This document shows positions 1 to 9,700 of a stretch of DNA of 64,000 bases, piece by piece; within the stretch, counting starts at the first letter, position 1; every line of letters starts with the position of its first letter. The stretch comes from Bacillus wiedmannii. GTDB lineage: Bacteria > Bacillota > Bacilli > Bacillales > Bacillaceae_G. Below the pieces are notes generated by a model. That model was not told the origin of the DNA. It did not search any database and worked only from the letters and a program-made list of their open reading frames with translations. The stretch spans positions 124,001-188,000 of the forward strand of contig NZ_LOBC01000050.1 of assembly GCF_001583695.1 (NCBI RefSeq), given 5' to 3'. Position numbers and translations under genes: made by a program.

Positions 1-444
1 AAACCATTGTTTCTTTGAAGAAATATGCATTGCCCCCACCTCATCAATATGAAAATTCAATGTAGAAACAAGTATTTGCGGTTCACCAAAATAATCTAAA
101 ATTTCATTATTCTCTTCATCCATCTGCATAATGGCGTTAAAGTATCTTTTCTTATTATGAAAATAAAAAGTACGATTCCACCGCACAAATTCATTTCCAT
201 GTTCATCTCGCTCAGCGTTATTATGTATTGTAAATGGCACTTCCTTCCCCCGCTCAGAGAAAAACATTCTAAACTTCGATGCAATTTTTAATATTAATTT
301 TACGAAAAAAGAACCTCCGTAAATTTCATCCATCTTTCCTTCTCCAGTAAAGCTATTTTCTTCTGTAATCTCATAGCGTTTCTGTAATTTTGGATGAAGT
401 TTTTTATAAGAATCCCCTAATAGTCTTTCATACATATTAGCCAT
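1..444 (-). CDS. DUF4166-family protein (3' end off window)
   Basis: An open frame of 148 codons runs from ATG at 444 off the left edge of the window, so the C-terminus is not seen. The N-terminus reads MANMYERLLGDSYKKLHPK, and motifs such as FTGEGKMDEIYGG and VRWNRTFYF are what I recall from DUF4166 proteins, often found near oxidoreductase or DoxX-like genes. It starts 3 bases after the stop of the upstream SRPBCC/DoxX-like gene, so the two are almost certainly one operon. Function is unknown; the family name is from memory and the molecular role is not inferable. Confidence 0.75.
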   Translation of the reverse strand, partial: MANMYERLLGDSYKKLHPKLQKRYEITEENSFTGEGKMDEIYGGSFFVKLILKIASKFRMFFSERGKEVPFTIHNNAERDEHGNEFVRWNRTFYFHNKKRYFNAIMQMDEENNEILDYFGEPQILVSTLNFHIDEVGAMHISSKKQWF

Positions 445-447
445 ACA

Positions 448-1356
448 TTATCCCTTTCTCTTCCTCTTGCAATTTTTTGAGCTTGGCAAATTCGTGCTAT
501 TTATATAACCGACAATTGATAACCCCATTAGTAAAACATTTAATGTAATTGGATTAAACGGCTCTGTAAAGCTTGCGACATTCGTAAATCCTGCCGCTAT
601 CGTTAAGGCTATTAACATAAAAATATGTACGACAAATACTTTTCGTTTTGGAAATGGCAACAGCCATAGAACACCAAAAATAATTTCTAATAATCCAATT
701 ATTTTAAGTACAAAAATACTATATTCCGTTGAACTAATTATCACAGATAGCATTTTTACTTCTTCTGAATGAGTAAACACTAGTTTCGGCACTATTCCTT
801 GATACATCCATACAAAAGCAAATAAAAAACATACAAGCCAATATGTCATTGTTCTTCTAATTAGTAATCTCGGATGAAGTCCCTTTTCTAACCATAATTT
901 TAAAGCATCAAAACTCCAAGCAGTCGCCCAGCCTAATAACGGACGAAACATATAGAAATCTATTACATTTCCTATACGACCAAACCTCGTATCGTAATCA
1001 TATTGCGTCTCAAAATGAATGTGTTCTTTACGCGGTGTATACTTCCAATAACCACGCCCTATTTGAATAAGTGATAATTTATTATCTGTCCAAAATTTTA
1101 AAGAAGAAATCCGTTCACCCGTTTCTTTTCTTATTTCTCCTATCGATTCCCCTTCACCAGCTATTTCAAGTCCAAATCCAATTTTAGTTTTATATAAAAA
1201 CTTCTGCGGTTCTCCTTCTTTTTTCTCTAAATACGAAATTTCAGTAAAGCGAGCATCCCATTCTGTATGTATATCTGGTTCCTGTGTATATCCCCATAAT
1301 TTTTCCATTGTTGTGTTCATTTCTGCCGAAACATAAATAGGCTTTTTCCCCTTCAT
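448..1356 (-). CDS. SRPBCC-DoxX-like fusion membrane protein
   Basis: 302 residues. Residues 1 to about 150 look like a SRPBCC (START-like) ligand-binding domain, with MNTTMEKLWGYTQEPDIHTEWD near the start. Residues about 165-290 hold four hydrophobic segments of the DoxX-like type (RRTMTYWLVCFLFAFVWMYQG, GLLEIIFGVLWLLPFP). This arrangement is known in Bacillus as a DoxX-like family protein. It would sit in the cytoplasmic membrane with the SRPBCC domain in the cytosol. The start is supported by GGAGGTGGAAGA directly upstream. It is followed after 3 bases by the DUF4166 gene. Ligand and role are unknown. Confidence 0.75.
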   Translation of the reverse strand: MKGKKPIYVSAEMNTTMEKLWGYTQEPDIHTEWDARFTEISYLEKKEGEPQKFLYKTKIGFGLEIAGEGESIGEIRKETGERISSLKFWTDNKLSLIQIGRGYWKYTPRKEHIHFETQYDYDTRFGRIGNVIDFYMFRPLLGWATAWSFDALKLWLEKGLHPRLLIRRTMTYWLVCFLFAFVWMYQGIVPKLVFTHSEEVKMLSVIISSTEYSIFVLKIIGLLEIIFGVLWLLPFPKRKVFVVHIFMLIALTIAAGFTNVASFTEPFNPITLNVLLMGLSIVGYINSTNLPSSKNCKRKRKG

Positions 1357-1470
1357 TCTTCCACCTCCTATGCACTATAAATTTAATGTACATGCTATGA
1401 ATTTATTTTGCTACAGTTTTCACAAACTCCTTCAAGAAAAGAAAGAATTTTTAAAATTTATACAAAACAC

Positions 1471-1499
1471 TTGATTCCCCGAAAAATTTAAATTATTAT
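1471..1499 (+). promoter_or_regulatory. Probable sigma-A promoter of lysC leader
   Basis: TTGATT (1471-1476), a 17-base spacer and TATTAT (1494-1499) lie about 45 bases before the lysine riboswitch and point toward lysC. Hexamers are near consensus and spacing is ideal, but the region is AT-rich, so the match is suggestive only. Confidence 0.5.
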
Positions 1500-1547
1500 A
1501 AAACAAATGTTACCAACAACTTCATAAATCAAACACTCTCGCCTAAA

Positions 1548-1731
1548 ACGTGAGATAGAGGTTGCGATACTTATGAGTATTCTAATGGAGACACAGAGAT
1601 GTCTATGAACTTAGATGAAAGGGAGTATTGCCGAAATTGATAAATTTCTCTGCATTTATCAATTGGGGCTGTTTTCGAATAGAAACAGAACTGTCATATG
1701 TACAGACGTGTACGTATGAAGAGCTATCTAC
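1548..1731 (+). promoter_or_regulatory. Lysine riboswitch (L box)
   Basis: The segment has the conserved lysine aptamer landmarks in order: GTGAGATAGAGGTTGCG at 1550, the GAGTA loop segment with GGGAGTATTGCCGAA near 1621, GGGGCTGTTTTCGAATAG near 1666, GAACTGTC near 1688 and the closing strand GAAGAGCTATCT at 1719. P1 pairs GAGATAG (about 1552-1558) with CTATCT (1724-1729). It lies upstream of aspartokinase, the classic L-box target in Bacillus. Lysine binding should favour the downstream terminator. Confidence 0.93.
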
Positions 1732-1769
1732 AAAAAAGAGATATCATTTTTTATGATATTCCTTTTTTG
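1732..1769 (+). terminator. Expression-platform terminator of the L box
   Basis: AAAAAAGAGATATCA pairs with TGATATTCCTTTTTT just after the aptamer, leaving a short A/T loop and ending in a T run. GAGCTA in the 3' strand of aptamer P1 (1721-1726) is complementary to TAGCTC at 1773-1778, which could provide the competing fold. The switching mechanism is inferred. Confidence 0.7.
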
Positions 1770-1817
1770 GCGGTTTTTTTATTAGCTCCGTTTTCTGTTT
1801 CCCTTTTCCTGTAACAG

Positions 1818-1850
1818 CACCATCCTCACTTATTTGAGATGGTGTTTTTT
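1818..1850 (+). terminator. Second leader terminator before lysC
   Basis: CACCATC (1818-1824) pairs with GATGGTG (1838-1844), followed by six T. It is a complete intrinsic terminator located between the riboswitch platform and lysC, so lysC has two consecutive leader terminators. Whether both answer to lysine cannot be told from sequence. Confidence 0.75.
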
Positions 1851-1936
1851 GTTTGTCTTTCTGGTAACTACAGGAGTATTGGGATTTATATATTTCCTAA
1901 TCTATTCTTAAAAATAGACGAAAGAAGGAATTTGTA

Positions 1937-3166
1937 ATGGAAACAATTGTTCAAAAATTTGGTGGCACTTCTGTCGGAAGCGTCGAACGCATTCAACATG
2001 TAGCAAATTTAATTATTGAAGAATATGAACGAGGTCATAGCATTGTCTCTGTCGTTTCAGCAATGGGAAAAAGCACGGATGAACTTGTCGCACTCGCTAA
2101 CGCTATTACAGAAAATCCAAGTAAACGTGAAATGGATATGCTTCTATCTACAGGAGAACAAGTAACTATTTCATTATTAACGATGGCACTGCAAGCAAAA
2201 GGCTATCATGCAATTTCATTAACAGGATGGCAAGCTGGTATTACGACAGAATCTGTACATAGTAATGCACGGATTACTGACATTCATACAGATCGTATTC
2301 AATCTTATCTTGCTGAAGGCACGATTGTTATTATAGCTGGGTTCCAAGGCGTTAGTGAAAATCATGAAATTACAACGCTTGGACGCGGTGGTTCTGATAC
2401 AACTGCTGTTGCATTAGCTGCTGCACTGAAAGCAAAAAAATGTGATATTTACACGGATGTGACCGGCGTATATACGACCGACCCACGAGTTGTAAAAAAT
2501 GCTTATAAATTAGATGAAATTTCTTATGATGAAATGTTAGAACTTGCAAACCTCGGTGCTGGTGTATTACATCCGCGTGCTGTTGAATTTGCTAAAAATC
2601 ATAATGTCGTTTTAGAAGTTCGCTCAAGTATGGAACAAGAAAATGGAACAATTGTAAAAGGAGAATGTAACATGGAACAACAATCAATCGTTAAAGGTAT
2701 TGCATTTGAAGATAATATTACACGCGTCACAATGAAAGGATTGGAACAAGGTGCACTTTCAACAGTTTTCTCTACATTAGCAGCGGCACATATTAATGTA
2801 GATATCATCATTCAAAGTATTACAAATGAAGGAACTGTTCACCTCTCCTTCTCAATCCACTCTAATGATTTAAGAGAAACTTTAGGGGTATTGGAACAAA
2901 ATCAAGAAACACTACACTATGAATCTGTAGAATATGAAAATCATTTAGCAAAAGTATCCATTGTAGGATCAGGTATGGTATCTAACCCAGGTGTCGCTGC
3001 GAATATGTTCACTACTTTAAAAGAAGAAAATATTCATATTAAAATGGTAAGTACATCAGAAATTAAAGTGTCTGTCGTTATTGACCGCCTTCATTTAGTA
3101 ACAGGTGTGGAGGCACTGCATCAATCATTTATGGCGAAAGTTGAGCCTTTGGTTCAGATGAGTTAA
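1937..3166 (+). CDS. lysC: Aspartate kinase (lysine-sensitive, alpha/beta type)
   Basis: 409 residues, the length of Bacillus aspartokinase II (about 408). It phosphorylates L-aspartate with ATP, the first step to lysine, diaminopimelate, threonine and methionine, in the cytosol. The N-terminus VQKFGGTSVGS is the aspartokinase signature; GRGGSDTTAVALAAAL lies near residue 154; two ACT domains fill the region after residue 260. Regulation by lysine is indicated by the L box in the leader. An internal in-frame ATG at 2672 with its own ribosome binding site would give the beta subunit. RBS GAAAGAAGGA lies before the ATG. Confidence 0.95.
   Translation: METIVQKFGGTSVGSVERIQHVANLIIEEYERGHSIVSVVSAMGKSTDELVALANAITENPSKREMDMLLSTGEQVTISLLTMALQAKGYHAISLTGWQAGITTESVHSNARITDIHTDRIQSYLAEGTIVIIAGFQGVSENHEITTLGRGGSDTTAVALAAALKAKKCDIYTDVTGVYTTDPRVVKNAYKLDEISYDEMLELANLGAGVLHPRAVEFAKNHNVVLEVRSSMEQENGTIVKGECNMEQQSIVKGIAFEDNITRVTMKGLEQGALSTVFSTLAAAHINVDIIIQSITNEGTVHLSFSIHSNDLRETLGVLEQNQETLHYESVEYENHLAKVSIVGSGMVSNPGVAANMFTTLKEENIHIKMVSTSEIKVSVVIDRLHLVTGVEALHQSFMAKVEPLVQMS
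2656..2674 (+). promoter_or_regulatory. Internal RBS and start for LysC beta subunit
   Basis: AAAAGGAG (2656-2663) is 8 bases before an in-frame ATG at 2672, codon 246 of lysC; the product would start MEQQSIVKG. In B. subtilis aspartokinase II the beta subunit is made from an internal start at nearly the same codon, so this very likely marks the same arrangement. Confidence 0.8.
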
Positions 3167-3460
3167 TTTTACATTTGGATTACAGCTTACAAACCCATAT
3201 TAATCTATTTCCTTCCTATATAAATAGAAAGCTGTTTGCTTTGTATAGAGTGACAAGAAAGTTATTTACAACAATCGAACCATTTGCGTACAGGATAGGA
3301 ATATTTTGTGGGAAACTCGAAGTTATTTTATCGAATAGCAACTACATTATCAAATTCTTGAAATGATAGCATTCACGAAATAAAGTTCGCGCATATTTCA
3401 ATAGTAGAGGATTTAGGAAGTGTTGTTCGTTAACAAGGTGTTATATACTATACCCGAAAA
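3167..3460 (+). other. lysC to VOC gene spacer, no gene seen
   Basis: About 300 bases after lysC hold only a weak 63-codon open frame without a ribosome binding site and with unconvincing composition. I see no RNA motif. A terminator closes the stretch at 3461-3501. Confidence 0.5.
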
Positions 3461-3501
3461 CACTTTGTCACATTTTCCTACACTGTGACAAGGTGTTTTT
3501 T
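3461..3501 (+). terminator. Intrinsic terminator
   Basis: CACTTTGTCACA (3461-3472) pairs with TGTGACAAGGTG (3484-3495) with one G-U pair, followed by six T. It probably ends lysC transcripts, although it is 300 bases from the lysC stop. Confidence 0.8.
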
Positions 3502-3574
3502 GTTTAGAAGAGATTTTAGTATAATTATAAGGATAATTAGATAATAAATTTATACATATAAGGAGATAAAGACT

Positions 3575-4027
3575 ATGACAAACAACAGATTACTACGAAT
3601 GGACAATGTCAGCATCGTTGTAGAATCCCTTGATAACGCAATCTCTTTCTTCGAGGAGATTGGCTTGAATCTCGAAGGGCGAGCTACTGTTGAAGGTGAA
3701 TGGGCTGGTCGCGTAACAGGACTCGGTTCCCAGTGCGTAGAGATTGCTATGATGGTTACGCCAGATGGTCACAGCCGAATTGAACTTTCGCGATTTCTCA
3801 CCCCACCTACTATAGCAGATCACCGGGCAGCTCCTGTAAACGCCCTCGGTTATCTGCGCGTCATGTTCACCGTTGAAGACATTGATGAAATGGTATCCAG
3901 ACTTACTAAGCATGGTGCAGAGCTCGTTGGCGAAGTAGTTCAGTATGAGAACTCGTATCGACTCTGCTACATTCGTGGAACCGAAGGAATTTTAATCGGT
4001 TTAGCGGAAGAACTCGGTAACAAATAA
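3575..4027 (+). CDS. VOC family protein (glyoxalase/bleomycin resistance fold)
   Basis: 150 residues, one complete VOC unit of two beta-alpha-beta-beta-beta modules: LRMDNVSIVVESLDNAISFF at the start and YLRVMFTVEDIDEMVSRL at about residue 90. Members bind metal and act as lyases, dioxygenases or antibiotic-binding proteins; substrate cannot be inferred. RBS AAGGAG is 9 bases before ATG. The gene is monocistronic and noticeably richer in G and C at third positions than its neighbours, which hints at acquisition from elsewhere. Confidence 0.8.
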   Translation: MTNNRLLRMDNVSIVVESLDNAISFFEEIGLNLEGRATVEGEWAGRVTGLGSQCVEIAMMVTPDGHSRIELSRFLTPPTIADHRAAPVNALGYLRVMFTVEDIDEMVSRLTKHGAELVGEVVQYENSYRLCYIRGTEGILIGLAEELGNK

Positions 4028-4107
4028 GTAGGTGATGTTTTATAAAAAACCTTTACTGAAGTGAAAATATTTGAAAGAACTTTACGCTTAATAAAACTTA
4101 GATTTTG

Positions 4108-4135
4108 AACCCCGTCCTAGCTTTAGAGCGGGGTT
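4108..4135 (+). terminator. Hairpin after VOC gene
   Basis: AACCCCG (4108-4114) pairs with CGGGGTT (4129-4135). The following sequence is only moderately T-rich, so this is a weaker terminator candidate. Confidence 0.45.
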
Positions 4136-4238
4136 ATGCTTGTTTGAACTTTTTAACATACTATCAACATCCCAAAATCATTATAAAACAATTCAATTAC
4201 TTGTTATACTCTTTCCTAGGAAATATAACGGACTCTTC

Positions 4239-4676
4239 TCACTTCTTATCATATATATCTTTTCTTTTAAAAAACGATCTGAACTCATTCAAAATAACTT
4301 TCTTCACGTCAGAGTAAAAAACCATCATGAATAGTGCAATTCCTAATAAAATCTCTTGCATTCCTTCATAATCAATGAAAGCACTCACAATTAGCAAACC
4401 AAACCCAATATAAAAACCAAACTCATTCTCTTTCTCAAAATCCTCATCTTCATCAATATGTATTTTCTCTTTTAAATTTCGGTTCCCTTTTATTAACTCA
4501 TCGAGCGTAACATTATACATTTCGCTCAATAAAATTAAATTTTCAATATCAGGGCAACTTTTATCATTTTCCCACTTATACACTGCTTGCCTCGTTATAC
4601 CAATCTTTTTAGCAACATCTTCCTGTGAAAACCCTTTTGACTCTCGTAATCTTTTAAGTTGTTGTCCTAAGCTCAT
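4239..4676 (-). CDS. XRE-family regulator with C-terminal membrane segments
   Basis: 145 residues. Residues 1-62 are a helix-turn-helix of the XRE/Cro type (LKRLRESKGFSQEDVAKKIG, then ITRQAVYKWENDKSCPDIENL). An acidic linker near residue 75 (HIDEDEDFEKE) is followed by two hydrophobic segments (GFYIGFGLLIVSAFI and ILLGIALFMMVFY). Such proteins are probably membrane-tethered DNA-binding regulators; the target is unknown. RBS AAAGGAGGGG lies before ATG at 4676. It stands alone, convergent with the VOC gene. Confidence 0.8.
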   Translation of the reverse strand: MSLGQQLKRLRESKGFSQEDVAKKIGITRQAVYKWENDKSCPDIENLILLSEMYNVTLDELIKGNRNLKEKIHIDEDEDFEKENEFGFYIGFGLLIVSAFIDYEGMQEILLGIALFMMVFYSDVKKVILNEFRSFFKRKDIYDKK

Positions 4677-4770
4677 AACGTCCCCTCCTTTAACAAATTA
4701 TTACATAAAAGGATCCAAAAAAGAAAGAAACCATTAGTAAAACCCACTGTAAACCACTCGTTTACACTAT

Positions 4771-4808
4771 AAAAAAGAGAGAATAACTTTTTGAGCTATC
4801 CTCTCTCT
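4771..4808 (-). terminator. Terminator of asnA
   Basis: On the minus strand GAGAGAGGATA pairs with TTATTCTCTC and is followed by six T. It lies 4 bases after the asnA stop. Confidence 0.85.
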
Positions 4809-4812
4809 TCTA

Positions 4813-5796
4813 TTAAAACAGATGAATGTTTTCTTTCTTGCAAGCTTCACGTAAATCGTCAGGCCATACAGAAGATTGAACTTCCCCAATATGTGCTTTT
4901 CGTAAGAAGTACATGCACATTCTTGATTGTCCAATACCACCCCCAATTGTTAATGGTAGTACGTCTTCTAAAATACCTTTATGGAAATCATACTCACGTT
5001 TGAAGTCTTCACCTGTTTTCGTTAACTGCTCATCAAGTGATTTACTATCAACACGAATTCCCATTGATGATAATTCGAATGAAGATTGTAATACTGGGTG
5101 CCAGAATAAAATGTCACCGTTTAATTTCCAATCATCGTAATCAGCTGCGCGTCCGTCATGCTTTTCACCTGAACGAAGTGCATCACCAATCCCTATAATA
5201 AAGACTGCACCGTGTTCTTTTGCAATTGCATGTTCACGATCTTTCGGTGTCAATTCTGGATATTTATCTTCTAGTTCTTGGGAAGTGATGAAAACAACTT
5301 CTTCTGGTAAATACTTTCCAAGGAACGGATATTTTTCAAACAAGTGATCTTCTAAATCTTTGAATATTCCATAAATTGTTTGTACTGTTTCTTGCAAGTA
5401 GTCTACAGTGCGCCATTCTTTTTGAACAATTTTTTCCCAATCCCATTGGTCAACGTAAATGGAATGTGTTGCATCAAGTTCCTCATCACGACGAATTGCG
5501 TTCATGTTTGTATATAAACCTTCACCAGCTTCATATCCGTATTCATGTAATGCGAATCTTTTCCACTTCGCTAGTGAATGCACAATTTCTAATTCTTCTC
5601 CTGAATGTAACATATCAAATTCAATTGGACGTTCTACACCGTTTAAGTGATCATTTAATCCTGATTTTTTCGTTACGAATAATGGTGCAGATACGCGGAA
5701 TAGTTCAAGGCGTTTTGCTAATTGATCCTCGAAAAATGTTTTAACTTCCTTAATTGCGATTTGAGTCTCTCTTACTGTCATTAATGATTGATACAT
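4813..5796 (-). CDS. asnA: Aspartate--ammonia ligase (asparagine synthetase A)
   Basis: 327 residues, close to the 330 of the E. coli enzyme. It makes asparagine from aspartate, ammonia and ATP in the cytosol and is a class II aminoacyl-tRNA synthetase-like protein. Family stretches visible include [18 protein letters not shown] near residue 40, [10 protein letters not shown] near residue 117 and [20 protein letters not shown] near the C-terminus. RBS TAGGAGGAAACCACC precedes ATG. It is governed by a T-box leader reading an Asn codon. A second, glutamine-dependent asparagine synthase lies at 53.4 kb. Confidence 0.95.
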   Translation of the reverse strand: MYQSLMTVRETQIAIKEVKTFFEDQLAKRLELFRVSAPLFVTKKSGLNDHLNGVERPIEFDMLHSGEELEIVHSLAKWKRFALHEYGYEAGEGLYTNMNAIRRDEELDATHSIYVDQWDWEKIVQKEWRTVDYLQETVQTIYGIFKDLEDHLFEKYPFLGKYLPEEVVFITSQELEDKYPELTPKDREHAIAKEHGAVFIIGIGDALRSGEKHDGRAADYDDWKLNGDILFWHPVLQSSFELSSMGIRVDSKSLDEQLTKTGEDFKREYDFHKGILEDVLPLTIGGGIGQSRMCMYFLRKAHIGEVQSSVWPDDLREACKKENIHLF

Positions 5797-5842
5797 GGTG
5801 GTTTCCTCCTAAAATGTTTGGATGTTGTGAAAAGAAGCCAAC

Positions 5843-6135
5843 AAAAAAAGCCCTTCTTTCCCAAAAAACTGGGACGAAAGGCTTTGGTTCCGCGGTACCA
5901 CCCAAATTAGCAACAGAGGTTGCTCACTTATACAGTACGGAGATGAAATATCTCGATACTGTTCTTCTTGTAACGGCGAAGTTCCCGGCTAAGTCTACTT
6001 TCCTATAAAGGATTTCGGTTAGCAACTCCAGGAGGTTCTTCATAATAGGCTTCGTATCAGGCTCGCACCACCCCTGACTCGCTTAGACTACATCCTACTA
6101 CTACTCGTCCTTTCATAGTCGTTTTGTTGTCACAT
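5843..6135 (-). promoter_or_regulatory. T-box leader, asparagine specific
   Basis: On the minus strand the T-box sequence TTTGGGTGGTACCGCGG ends at about 5890, followed by a terminator (GCCTTTCGTCCCA pairing with TGGGAAAGAAGGGC, then a T run, 5843-5885). Stem I features are present: GGACGAGTAGTAG, GGTGGTGCGAGCC, then CCTGGAGTTGCT and the codon AAC (6018-6020) followed by CGAAA, the position expected for the specifier. AAC is an Asn codon, so uncharged tRNA-Asn should cause read-through into asnA. Confidence 0.93.
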
Positions 6136-6159
6136 CTCTGAAACATTTTATTAATGATT

Positions 6160-6187
6160 ATTCTATACAAAAAATAAAGAAAGTCAA
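6160..6187 (-). promoter_or_regulatory. Promoter of the asnA T-box transcript
   Basis: On the minus strand TTGACT (6187-6182), a 16-base spacer and TAGAAT (6165-6160) lie just upstream of the T-box stem I. Near-consensus sigma-A hexamers in the right place. Confidence 0.7.
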
Positions 6188-6531
6188 CAAAAAGTTTTAA
6201 AATATTTTTCAATTCTTTATTTTACGGCTTTATTGATTGTTTCCAATATACCCTCTTTACTTCTTTTGCCTTGTTAATCCCAAAAATGTTTCACTAACCG
6301 AGACTAACATATACACAACAAGTAATGTAATCGTTCGAAATATAGAATCCGCAGTATTTCGTATTATTTTCATTTTCTTTGTAATTCCTTTCAGTTTACT
6401 TGCAAATTCATGTTATACTATAGCATTCAAGCAGTTTATTTTTACTTAAAGTAATCATAGTCATTTATAAAGAGTATTTTCTAAATCATTGACTATTATC
6501 AAATAAGATTTTTATATAACGGAGTGATCAT
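6188..6531. other. asnA promoter to small gene spacer, no gene seen
   Basis: About 340 AT-rich bases between the divergent asnA promoter and the small basic gene. It contains a possible -10 TATACT at 6414-6419 with a poor -35. TTGACT at 6489 with TATATA 18 bases later lies too close to the next start to be its obvious promoter. No convincing coding frame on either strand. Confidence 0.4.
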
Positions 6532-6666
6532 ATGAGTAAAACGAAAGCAAAACCGAAAAAAGGTGTAGGACAAGGTACAGGAAGTAAAGGATGGAATCGT
6601 TGGCAATCAAGTGCAAAGAAAAAGGCAGCTGCAAAGCCATACAAAAGTAAAGGTACAAAGAAGTAA
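6532..6666 (+). CDS. Small very basic protein, DUF3934-like
   Basis: 44 residues starting MSKTKAKPKKGVGQG, with GSKGWNRWQSSAKKKAAAK in the middle and a lysine-rich end. It resembles the DUF3934 family of Bacillus, recalled from memory. Function is unknown; the charge suggests nucleic-acid binding or a role near ribosomes or spore DNA, which is speculation. RBS GGAG is 7 bases before ATG. It is followed by a strong bidirectional terminator. Confidence 0.75.
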   Translation: MSKTKAKPKKGVGQGTGSKGWNRWQSSAKKKAAAKPYKSKGTKK

Positions 6667-6722
6667 AATAAATAGTGTCTTATTTCTTTACTTTGTTCAA
6701 AACAAAATATTATTATTACAAC

Positions 6723-6762
6723 AAAAAGCTATGCTCTCATAAATTTGAAAGCATAGCTTTTT
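6723..6762. terminator. Bidirectional terminator
   Basis: AAAAAGCTATGCT (6723-6735) pairs with AGCATAGCTTTTT (6750-6762) between the convergent small basic gene and the SNF2 helicase gene; T runs on both strands. Confidence 0.9.
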
Positions 6763-6766
6763 CATA

Positions 6767-9700
6767 TTAAATCATTAGAATATCTCGGATTTCTTCCTCC
6801 GTAATAGAAGATAATTTCTCTTCTCCCGGCTCAATCACTTCAGCGATTAAATTTTTCTTACTCTCTTGCAGTTCATGCATCTTTTCCTCAATTGTGCCGT
6901 GAGCCACTAATTTAATAACTTGTACCGTATTTTTTTGTCCCATTCGATATGCCCTATCTGCTGCTTGTTGTTCAATAGCTGGATTCCACCATAAATCGTA
7001 TAATATAACCGTATCAGCACCCGTTAAGTTAAGACCCGTACCACCAGCTTTTAAAGAGATGAGAAATAGATCCCCTTCCCCTTCATTAAACCGATCACAT
7101 AGCTCTACACGTTCTTGCGAAGGGGTATTTCCGTCTAAATAAAAGTATGGAATTGCTTGACGATTTAACTCACGGCCAATAATGGAAAGCATCTTCGTGA
7201 ATTGAGAAAAGATAAGAATTCTCTTCCCTGTACTTCTACATTCCTCTAAAATCTCTAACAGTTGTTCAAATTTAGCTGAACTTCCCTTATAATCATCAAC
7301 AAACAAAGCAGGGTGACAACAAATTTGGCGTAATCTTGTTAATCCCGCTAAAACTCTAATTTTATTTTTGCGTAACGTATCTTTGTCTAAATGTTTTAAC
7401 GTTTCTTCCCTTAATTTCGCTAAATACGCAGCATACAATCTCTTTTGATCTGGTAACAACTCCGATGATTGTAGATGCTCTATTTTATCTGGAAGCTCCT
7501 GTAATACGTCCCCTTTTAATCGTCTTAATACGAAAGGTTTTACGCGCTTCGCTATATCTTCGCGCCTTAAATCACCGAATTCTTTTCTTCCTGGTAATAA
7601 TTCCGGAAATACGACATGGAAGATAGACCATAGCTCTTCTAATGAATTTTCTACAGGCGTTCCCGTTAGCCCGAAACGATATTCAGCTTGAATTGTTTTC
7701 ACTGCTTTTGCAGTTTGGGTTGTAGGATTTTTAAACGCCTGTGCTTCATCAAGAAACAGTGTATGAAACGGCCTCGCATACGATCTTATATCTCTTCTCA
7801 GTAATGGATATGACGTAATTACGACATCAAATTCCACTATGTCTTTTAATATTTTTCGCCGCTCCGTTTGATTTCCATCTGCAATAACCGCTCTAATATG
7901 CGGGGCGAATTTTTTCAATTCACTAAACCAATTATAAACAAGAGAGGACGGTGAAACGACTAATATAGGTAGTTTCTTTTCTCGAATTTCAGGCAACACA
8001 GAATCTATGTAAGCAATACTTTGCAGCGTTTTTCCAAGTCCCATATCATCTGCTAAAATACCGCCAAAGCGGTAATAGGCGAGTGTTTTCATCCACTCAA
8101 ATCCGTATACTTGATACTCTCTCATTACAGCATGTAAAGTATTTGGCACTGTAAACTTTAATTTTTTCGGATTTTGAATGCTTTCCACTAAATCTTGAAC
8201 AGACTCATCTAAACTTAAAACATTACCTTCGTGAAGTCCGTTCATCCATTTTACACTCCGAATAAGCGGAACATTCACTTCTTCCCCGTGTAAAAATTCT
8301 TTTCGAATACCTGATTCTTTTACAAACTGATTAATTTCATTAAACTCTTTGCTCTCTAGTGATAATAAAGAACCATTCGCTAATCGGTAATATTTGCGTT
8401 TCTCTTCAAGAGCGACTAATACACCTTTAATCTCCGCTTCTGGTATTCCTTTTATATCAAAACGAAATGATAACCAATCAATTCTTTCTTTTCTTCTCAC
8501 TCTAATAAGTGGTGCTGTATCCCCTTTATGAATACGTAATTTAATTGCTGTCGTCGCATAAATGTCAACCAAGCCTTTTAACGACGGAACGACGTGATAT
8601 AAAAAGTTATACTCAGCCTCTTCATTATGCATAAAGTAACCACCTTCTGTTTTCGCGAAGGCACTTTCACTCATAATGTCTAAAATCTCTTTTTCCTTTT
8701 TCTCATCACGATTAAAAACAGACGGCTGTCCGTCTTCTTCTAACGGATTGATCATGACGTTTCCATAATGAAATTCAAGACCTGCTAACAAACGATTTTT
8801 CACTCGATCTAAATACAGTTTTGCTTTTAGCGACGGCGTTTCAACACGATCTGATATTACTTCATCAATGCGTACCGTTCCCAGTTTCATTAATCCTGGC
8901 ACAACTTTCGCTACAAAATGTTCCATCTTACTTTCAGGAATATAAAACTGATTGCTATTTGAGCGACTCATCATCTTTTGCAATTCAATAAGTCGCATAC
9001 AATCTTCCATAGGTAAATGATATAATTTCCCATCGTAAAGAGCGTTGTTATACATTTCCATAACTTGAACACGATTTAGGCCGTCTATATGAAGTGTGAA
9101 TCCACCATTATTTCCTTTCGTAAACTCAAAATGTAATGGCAATAAACTGTTTGAAATTTGTAAGCCATGAAACAGTTGCTCATGTTGTTTCAGCTGTACA
9201 TACGCAACTTTATAAAGTGAAGAGAGCATATCTTTCCACGAAGCTGGCGGTATGAATATCATACTTTCATCTTGTTTCGCATGTACTTCTAACGCATCTT
9301 CATACATTTTTTCATTATGATACATTTTAATAAGCTGCTGAATAACCGCATCTGTTTCCTGCCTGAAGCTATGTACATCTGGTGTGTATGTAAATTCATT
9401 AGAACAATGAAAAGTCTCTCTCTTCTCCACTTTAGAAAGAAATTCTCTAATATGCTTTATAAAATATATTTTCGCAAGTTTTAACTGAATTCCAAGAAGG
9501 GCCCCACCACTTTTCGTCGCTACTGGTGAACATATAAACGCAACATCTAATATTTCACGTGTATCAAAACGGTGTTGTTTACTTTTTGGCCGCAGTGGTT
9601 TGTCTGCAAACAACTGAAACATTCCGCTCGTTAATTGATCATTTCCGCTCATATTTTCGGACATGCCTCCCGTTTGCTGGTTATAATTTATTTGTATCAG

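Noticed and set aside
3175-3366. 63-codon open frame after lysC
   Set aside because: No ribosome binding site and composition typical of AT-rich spacer; nothing supports translation.
4105-4334. Two overlapping short frames opposite the XRE regulator
   Set aside because: They are antisense to a clear coding region and lack ribosome binding sites.
6489-6518. Promoter TTGACT-18-TATATA for the small basic gene
   Set aside because: The predicted transcript start would fall after the ribosome binding site, leaving the gene without one.
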